Positions 14,269-19,600 of a DNA stretch of 22,556 nt are shown piece after piece. The notes below the pieces were generated by a model. It was not told where the DNA came from and searched no databases. It worked only from the letters and a program-made list of their open reading frames with translations. Made by a program: the position numbers and the translations under genes. Within the stretch, counting starts at the first letter, position 1, and every line of letters starts with the position of its first letter. The stretch comes from Clostridia bacterium (GTDB lineage Bacteria > Bacillota > Clostridia > Christensenellales > Borkfalkiaceae), in the NCBI GenBank assembly GCA_900767885.1, contig CAAGAU010000027.1, positions 1 through 22,556 on the forward strand, given 5' to 3'.

Positions 14269-14952
14269 ATGAAAATCTGCGTTATTACCGATATTCACTC
14301 AAACGTGTTCGCCCTTCGCGCCGCGCTTGCGGAAATCGACAGAATTAAACCGGATAAAATCGTTTGTCTCGGCGATATAGTCGGCAACGGAGCATACCCC
14401 GAGGAAACAGTTCAACTTATAAAATCGCGAAAGGATATAACTTGCGTTTGCGGCAATCACGACTTTATAGTGCTTGCCGATCTCGAAAAGTTTTCCAAAG
14501 AGGACGTAAGGCTTAAAGGTTTTAAGTGGCAGCAAAGGGTATTGTCTACTAATTCCAAAGAGTTTTTAAGCGGACTGAAAAAGGAATACAGGTTCACTGC
14601 GGAAGGTTTGCGCGTGGTGTGCTTTCATTATCCGAAAAAGGGCGGCAGGTTTAAAGAACTTATTTATTTACCTACCGAGGAGCAGATAAAGCAACTTTTT
14701 AACGGCGAAACGGGCGACGTGTTTTTGTTCGGACACGAACATACGGGGTCATTTACCGAGATGGGCAGCAAGTATTACCTTAATTTCGGCACGCTCGGCA
14801 ATTTGCTCGAAGAAGGCTTTGCAAGGGTAGGGGTCGTGGATATTACGCAAGGCAAGGTCGATTACAAACTCGTAAAAGTGCCGTATAACGACAAAATTTT
14901 TATTAAAAGATGTAAAGAAATTAACGATTTGCTCGCATTAAAAACCGATTAA
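14269..14952 (+). CDS. YfcE-like calcineurin-type metallophosphoesterase
   Basis: The protein has 227 residues and no membrane segment. The full two-metal set of the calcineurin-like superfamily is present: D8 and H10 (TDIHSN), D36 (LGDIVGNG), N63-H64-D65 (CGNHD), H120, and H156 and H158 (FGHEHTG). Such enzymes hydrolyse phosphomono- or diesters with Mn2+ or similar metals. The YfcE-like subgroup has broad phosphodiesterase activity in vitro, and the natural substrate here is unknown. The ATG is fixed by AAAGGAGGG nine bases upstream. It has its own promoter after the ATPase terminator. The DUF1540 gene follows after 96 bases without a clear promoter, so the two may share a transcript. Confidence 0.88.
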   Translation: MKICVITDIHSNVFALRAALAEIDRIKPDKIVCLGDIVGNGAYPEETVQLIKSRKDITCVCGNHDFIVLADLEKFSKEDVRLKGFKWQQRVLSTNSKEFLSGLKKEYRFTAEGLRVVCFHYPKKGGRFKELIYLPTEEQIKQLFNGETGDVFLFGHEHTGSFTEMGSKYYLNFGTLGNLLEEGFARVGVVDITQGKVDYKLVKVPYNDKIFIKRCKEINDLLALKTD

Positions 14953-14967
14953 GGGCGATAATAATAT

Positions 14968-15026
14968 CCGGAGAGCATTAAGCGCGTCGGTAAAACCGAG
15001 AATACGCGTCCGGTGCGGAAAATCCG
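14968..15026 (+). promoter_or_regulatory. Structured leader of the DUF1540 gene
   Basis: CCGGA/TCCGG (14968-14972 with 15009-15013) encloses GCGCGT/ACGCGT (14982-14987 with 15004-15009), which caps CGGT-AAA-ACCG (14988-14998). The outer and inner stems compete for base 15009. A second hairpin, CGGA-AAA-TCCG, lies at 15016-15026. The AGGAGG of the gene follows. A regulatory role is inference. Confidence 0.4.
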
Positions 15027-15048
15027 AAAAAGAAGGAGGCATATCGTA

Positions 15049-15195
15049 ATGTTTAAGTGTAACGATAAAATCAGATGCGATGTTTGCACTTGTTCTCACA
15101 ATGTTGAGGGCAGAAACTGTTGTCTTGATACCGTCAAGATAACCTGCGGCAGCGAGGGCTGCACTTGCTGCGACGATTACAGCGACAAGGAATAA
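15049..15195 (+). CDS. DUF1540 cysteine-rich peptide
   Basis: The protein has 48 residues, ten of them cysteine (C4, C10, C13, C15, C24, C25, C33, C38, C40, C41). The core CDVCTCSHNVEGRNC, then VKITC, fits DUF1540, a short domain common in Clostridia and presumed to bind metal; its role is unknown. The ATG at 15049 has AGGAGG (15034-15039) nine bases upstream. A GTG at 15013 in frame would add 12 basic residues but lies before that ribosome site and inside the leader hairpins. A strong terminator follows. It could buffer a metal or protect against oxidation; neither is shown. Confidence 0.85.
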   Translation: MFKCNDKIRCDVCTCSHNVEGRNCCLDTVKITCGSEGCTCCDDYSDKE

Positions 15196-15214
15196 CTTTA
15201 AGAGAAAACTCAAT

Positions 15215-15254
15215 CGGCGCGGAAGTCTTATCGACTTCCGCGCCGAAAATTTTT
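15215..15254 (+). terminator. Terminator after the DUF1540 gene
   Basis: A perfect 13-bp stem, CGGCGCGGAAGTC (15215-15227) with 15233-15245, encloses a 5-base loop. Four A and then five T (15250-15254) follow. Confidence 0.85.
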
Positions 15255-15297
15255 AAAAAAAATAAATAAAAAGTAAGACAAAACCGATTAAAAAAAG

Positions 15298-15326
15298 TTG
15301 ACCTAAGCGCAAAAATATGATAATAT
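15298..15326 (+). promoter_or_regulatory. Promoter of tRNA-Ser
   Basis: TTGACC (15298-15303) and TAATAT (15321-15326) are 17 bases apart. The predicted start near 15333 lies just before the mature tRNA 5' end at 15337. Confidence 0.65.
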
Positions 15327-15336
15327 ATAAAAGTAC

Positions 15337-15428
15337 GGAGAAGTACCCAAGAGGCCGAAGGGGCTCCCCTGCTAAGGGAGTAGTATGGCAAAACCGTAGC
15401 GAGGGTTCAAATCCCTCCTTCTCCGCCA
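15337..15428 (+). tRNA. trnS-GCU: tRNA-Ser (anticodon GCU)
   Basis: The gene is 92 bases long including encoded CCA. The acceptor stem is GGAGAAG/CTTCTCC with G as discriminator. The anticodon stem CTCCC/GGGAG (15364-15368 with 15376-15380) holds loop CTGCTAA with GCT at 15371-15373. The long variable arm TATGG-CAAAA-CCGTA marks a class II tRNA. The T-arm is GAGGG-TTCAAAT-CCCTC. It reads AGC and AGU codons. It has its own promoter and terminator. Accessory-looking genes begin downstream of its 3' end, a common integration site. Confidence 0.98.
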
Positions 15429-15432
15429 CAGG

Positions 15433-15460
15433 GAGTCGCGTTTGAACACGCGGCTCTTTT
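15433..15460 (+). terminator. Terminator of tRNA-Ser
   Basis: GAGTCGCGT (15433-15441) pairs with ACGCGGCTC (15448-15456) with one G-U pair and a 6-base loop. Four T follow, five bases after the tRNA CCA. Confidence 0.8.
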
Positions 15461-15594
15461 ACTTTTGTCTGAAAGGTGTTGCAGGCATCGTTTTTCAAAC
15501 AAAACAATATCAAATAAAGCGTTCAGACCATTATCTGACGCAGAAAAGAGATACTCACGGCAACTTTATAAAATAACTCAATAAAACCTGATTT
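15461..15594. other. Gene-free stretch between two terminators
   Basis: These 134 bases are AT-rich with no supported reading frame, no ribosome site and no promoter I can defend. They lie between the tRNA terminator and a second strong terminator. They may be a decayed gene end, an unrecognised small RNA, or the left border of an inserted segment. Confidence 0.4.
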
Positions 15595-15628
15595 AAGGCG
15601 ATAGAACGTTGATTCTACCGCCTTTTTT
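15595..15628 (+). terminator. Orphan intrinsic terminator
   Basis: AAGGCGATAGAA (15595-15606) pairs with TTCTACCGCCTT (15613-15624) with one G-U pair and a 6-base loop, ending in a run of six T (15623-15628). No gene directly upstream needs it. Confidence 0.8.
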
Positions 15629-15876
15629 CTTATGACTTTATATTTACGCTCTCCGATTTATCGCTTTTCGTCGCCGCGTTGTAGCACAGTGAAAATCGAA
15701 AGTCAACGGCAAAAAATTCTTGCTATGACTTTTTAGTATGATTTATATCCACGCAACAATTTTGGTGCTTTTTCGTTGACTTCCGTGTAACCGAGTGCAA
15801 AGTAAAAAACATTTATCTTTTCCCGGTGCTACCCCGTTTTTGCCGAAAGGCGAAAATAAATCGGAGGTAAATCCAA
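15629..15876 (+). promoter_or_regulatory. Long leader region of the sigma-like gene
   Basis: No gene is seen in these 248 bases. A possible promoter is TTGCTA (15720-15725), 17 bases, then TTATAT (15743-15748). AAGTCAACG (15700-15708) and CGTTGACTT (15774-15782) are an exact 9-bp inverted pair. Next to the gene, TTTTTGCC-GAAA-GGCGAAAA (15837-15856, one T-G pair) forms a hairpin with a GNRA loop. CCG (15834-15836) can extend it by pairing with CGG (15862-15864) of the CGGAGG ribosome site. Confidence 0.45.
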
Positions 15877-16497
15877 ATGAAAAGAAAAATATTAGATTTC
15901 AGTATTATGAAAGAAGAAATCTCACAAAACAACGTGCTTGAAATGGCAGAACTTATTGCCTTTATGGAACTACGTTTCCAGATAGGCTACTTAGGAAGCC
16001 GTGCGCAGAAAATGTATGCCGACCTGTATGGCGATATTAAGCACAAGAACGAATTAGGACATGCTTTCAGCGATTCATACGATTTAGTTCAAGAGGGCGC
16101 GTTGTATCTTTGCGAACATTACGGAAAGCATTTGAATAACGTTATAAGTTACAGCAAAAAAGGCAAGCCGATTACTATCGAGATTGCCTGTATACGCAAA
16201 ATGATGAAGTTGATAAATCTAAAGACGAGAGATTATTTCCGCTCGGTAAGTCTTGACACTTTAACGCCCGTAAGCGAGCCTTCTTACGAAATTAAAGAAG
16301 AAATCGCCCAAGATTATACGTTGTACGAAAAAATCGTTTCAAGCCTTAATTTAACCGAAAATATGCGTATCGCCTTGGAATGTCGACAAAACGGCTTAAG
16401 TTATCCCGAAATCGGCAGAGTTTTATCTCGCGCGCAGGCTACGGTGTATGAATACTTTATCAAAATGCGCCAAAGATATATGGCAATTTACGGATAG
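15877..16497 (+). CDS. Small sigma-70-like regulator, mobile-element type
   Basis: The protein has 206 residues and is soluble and basic. A region 2-like segment contains SYDLVQEGALYLCEHYGK (about residues 67-84). The C-terminal 45 residues form a region 4-like helix-turn-helix: ALECRQNGLSYPEIGRVLSR, then AQATVYEYF. It is shorter than housekeeping sigma factors. Similar small proteins are common on clostridial conjugative elements and phages, so I infer a mobile-element origin. Whether it works as a sigma factor is unknown. CGGAGG (15862-15867) lies nine bases before the ATG and can be partly masked by a leader hairpin. It is convergent with the giant surface protein. Base use is more AT-rich by eye than the ATPase genes. 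Confidence 0.65.
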   Translation: MKRKILDFSIMKEEISQNNVLEMAELIAFMELRFQIGYLGSRAQKMYADLYGDIKHKNELGHAFSDSYDLVQEGALYLCEHYGKHLNNVISYSKKGKPITIEIACIRKMMKLINLKTRDYFRSVSLDTLTPVSEPSYEIKEEIAQDYTLYEKIVSSLNLTENMRIALECRQNGLSYPEIGRVLSRAQATVYEYFIKMRQRYMAIYG

Positions 16498-16564
16498 ATA
16501 ACCTGCCCGCTTCATATTCATGGCAATTTTTGCTAATGCATAATACAATTAAATACTTCGACAC

Positions 16565-16595
16565 AAAAATAGCCCGACTTTTCAGCCGAGCTATT
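16565..16595 (-). terminator. Terminator of the surface-protein gene
   Basis: On the minus strand AATAGCTCGGCT pairs with AGTCGGGCTATT (12 bp, two wobble pairs) around a GAAA loop (16568-16595), followed by five T. It lies about 50 bases after the stop codon. No T-run follows on the plus strand, so it mainly serves the surface-protein gene. Confidence 0.85.
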
Positions 16596-16644
16596 ATTGT
16601 GCAGAGTTACAAAAGATTTTACTTTTAATCAAAGCAAATTTTGT

Positions 16645-19600
16645 TTATTTTTTCTTACACCCTTTGAAAAGATCTGAGAAACGCTTTTTCTTAATTACAA
16701 ACCAGAACAAGGAAAAGCCTCCCAAACCTACCGCTGCAACCGAGCCTGTGGCAATACCGGCAATAGCACCACCGGAAAGGCTTTCATTGCGAGAATCTTT
16801 AACTTCAGCAGAAGAATATGTGGCGGTGTACGTCTCATTGCCTACGCAATCAGTAATTTCTTTATCCCAACCTGCGAATGTATATGTATATTGATTATCC
16901 GTTTCTTTTATAGGAGTAGAAGGAGCAACTACTTTATCTCCATAATGGTATTTATTTGAACTTAATACTGTACCATCGTAATTTTTGAAGATCACCGTGT
17001 ATTCAATGTAAACGGAATCAAATTGAGCAATATATTCTGCATTACCGTTTACAACAACAATATCCTTATCCCATCCATTAAAAACATAGGTATAAGTGTT
17101 GTCGCCGTCTTTTTGCGGTGTCGACGGTTCTTCAACTATTTCGCCATAATGGTAAGTTTTTGAACTTAATATCATTCCGTCATAATTCTTGAATACGATT
17201 GTATATTCAATATACGTTTCATCGTAAGCGGCGGTATATACAGCATTTCCATTACAGGGAACGACTTCTTTATCCCAACCTGAAAATACGTAATCATATC
17301 TTTCATCTCTCGCACGAGTTGGATTTTGCGGAATGAAAACCGTATCCCCATAATGATAGGTGTCTGAATGCAAAACAGTTCCATTGTAATCTCTGAACTC
17401 AACCTTATATTCCTTATACGTTGTTGAGTACGTTGCTTTATACGTCATATTTCGCGTACAAGCCACAATTTCCTTGTCCCAACCTGTAAACTGATATATT
17501 CCTACCAAATCTTCAGGTTTTGTAGGTTCATCCGGCTCCTCAATCATATCACCGTAATGATACGAACGCCTGCTTATTTCAGAATCATCGTAATTTTTGA
17601 ACACTACGTAATACTCGATATATTCGGCACTAAACATAGCTTCGTATTCTGCATTTCCGGTACAAGCAGTAACCGTTTTGTTCCAACCGCTGAATACATA
17701 ATTGTAAGTGTTGTCAGAAGGCTTTGTAGGTTTCGTCGGTTCAGCAATCGTATCTCCGAAGTGATAAATTGTCGATGAAAGAATTGTTCCGTCGTAATTC
17801 TTAAAGATTACAGCGTAATCTATAAACGTAGCATTGTATTGTGCCACATATTCTACGTTATCTACAACGGTTGTTACGCCTTTGTTCCAACCATTAAATT
17901 CGTAAATGCAGGTATTGTCTGCAGGCTTTGTCGGTGTAGACGGTTCTACAACTTTATCACCGTAATGATAAGTCTTTGAACTCAATACCGTTCCGTCATA
18001 GTTCTTGAATACAACCGTATATTCAATATACGTTGCTTCGTAAGTAGCGGTATAAGTATCGTTTCTTGAAACAGAAACAATTTCTTTATCCCACGCCTTA
18101 AACGTGTAGGTATAGGTATTGTCTGCCGGCTTAACAGGGGATTCAGGCTCTTCAACAACATCACCGTAGTGATAAGTTTTAGAACTTAACACCGTCCCGT
18201 CGTAATTCTTGAATAATATCGCGTATTCAACGTAAACGGAATCAAATTGAGCAATATATTCGGCGTCACCGCTTACAGCAACAATATTCTTATTCCATCC
18301 CTTGAAAACATAGGCATAAGTATTGTCTGCGGGCTTTGTCGGTGTTGGCGGCTCTACAACGGTATCACCGTAATGATAAGTCTTTGAACTTAACACTGTT
18401 CCGTCATAGTTCTTGAATATAATTGTATATTCAATGAACGTTGCGTCGTAAGTGGCGGTATAAGTAACGTTACCCGAAACAGAAGTGACTTCTTTATCCC
18501 ACGCCTTAAACGTGTAGGTATAGGTATTGTCTGCAGATTTTATCGGTTTAGACGGTTCTACAACTTTATCACCGTAATGATAAGTCTTTGAAGTTAACAC
18601 CGTTCCGTCGTAATTCTGGAATATAACGGTGTAATCAATGTAAACGATATCGTATGTCGCCGTATAAACCGTATCGCCGTGACATTTTGTTATTTCTTTA
18701 TCCCAACCGACAAATTCAAAAGTACCAATCAAATTAGCCTCTTGCGTCGGATTCTCCGGAACGATTATGTCATCGTCGTAATGGTAACTACGCTGACTCA
18801 GTATTGTACCGTCATAATTCTTGAATACTATGCTATATTCCCGGTAATTCGGCAAATATGTTGCTTTATATTCGGCGTTTCCGTTACATGCAACAACTGT
18901 TTTGTCCCAGCCGTTAAAAGTATAGAAGTATACGTTATCCGACGGTTTGTTCGGAGTTTCAGGAGTTGCAACAATATCCCCGTAATGATATGTCTCAGAA
19001 CTCAAGACACTATCATCATAATTCTTGAAAACGACCGTATATTCGATATAAACGGGATCAAATTGAGCAATATATTCTGCATTACCGTTTACAACAACAA
19101 TATTCTTATTCCATCCCTTAAAAACATAGGTATAAGTATTGTCGGCGGGCTTTTTCGGTGTAGACGGTTCTTCAACAGTATCACCATAATGATAAGTCTT
19201 TGAACTCAATACCGTTCCATCGTAGTTCTTGAATACAATCGTATATTCAATGTACGTTGCATTGTAAGTAGCGGTATAAGTAGCGTTGCCTGAAACAGAA
19301 ACAACTTCTTTATCCCACGCCTTAAACGTGTAGGTATAAGTATTGTCCGCAGGCTTTGTCGGCACAGACGGTTCTTCAACAGTATCACCATAATGATAAG
19401 TCTTTGAACTCAACACCGTTCCGTCGTAATTCTGGAATATAACGGTGTAATCAATGTACGTTGCGTCGTAAGTGGCGGTATAAGTAACGTTACCCGAAAC
19501 AGAAGTAACTTCTTTATCCCACGCCTTAAACGTGTAGGTATATGTATTGTCTGTGGGCTTTGTCGGTTCAGTCGGTTCTTCAACAGTATCACCATAATGA

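Noticed and set aside
15013..15048. GTG start adding a basic leader to the DUF1540 peptide
   Set aside because: It lies within leader hairpins and upstream of the AGGAGG that fits the ATG at 15049.
15049..15195. SCIFF-type ribosomal peptide precursor
   Set aside because: The cysteine spacing fits DUF1540 better, and no radical SAM maturase gene is adjacent.
18679..19203. 174-codon plus-strand reading frame inside the repeat region
   Set aside because: It is the reverse complement of the surface-protein repeats, not an independent gene.
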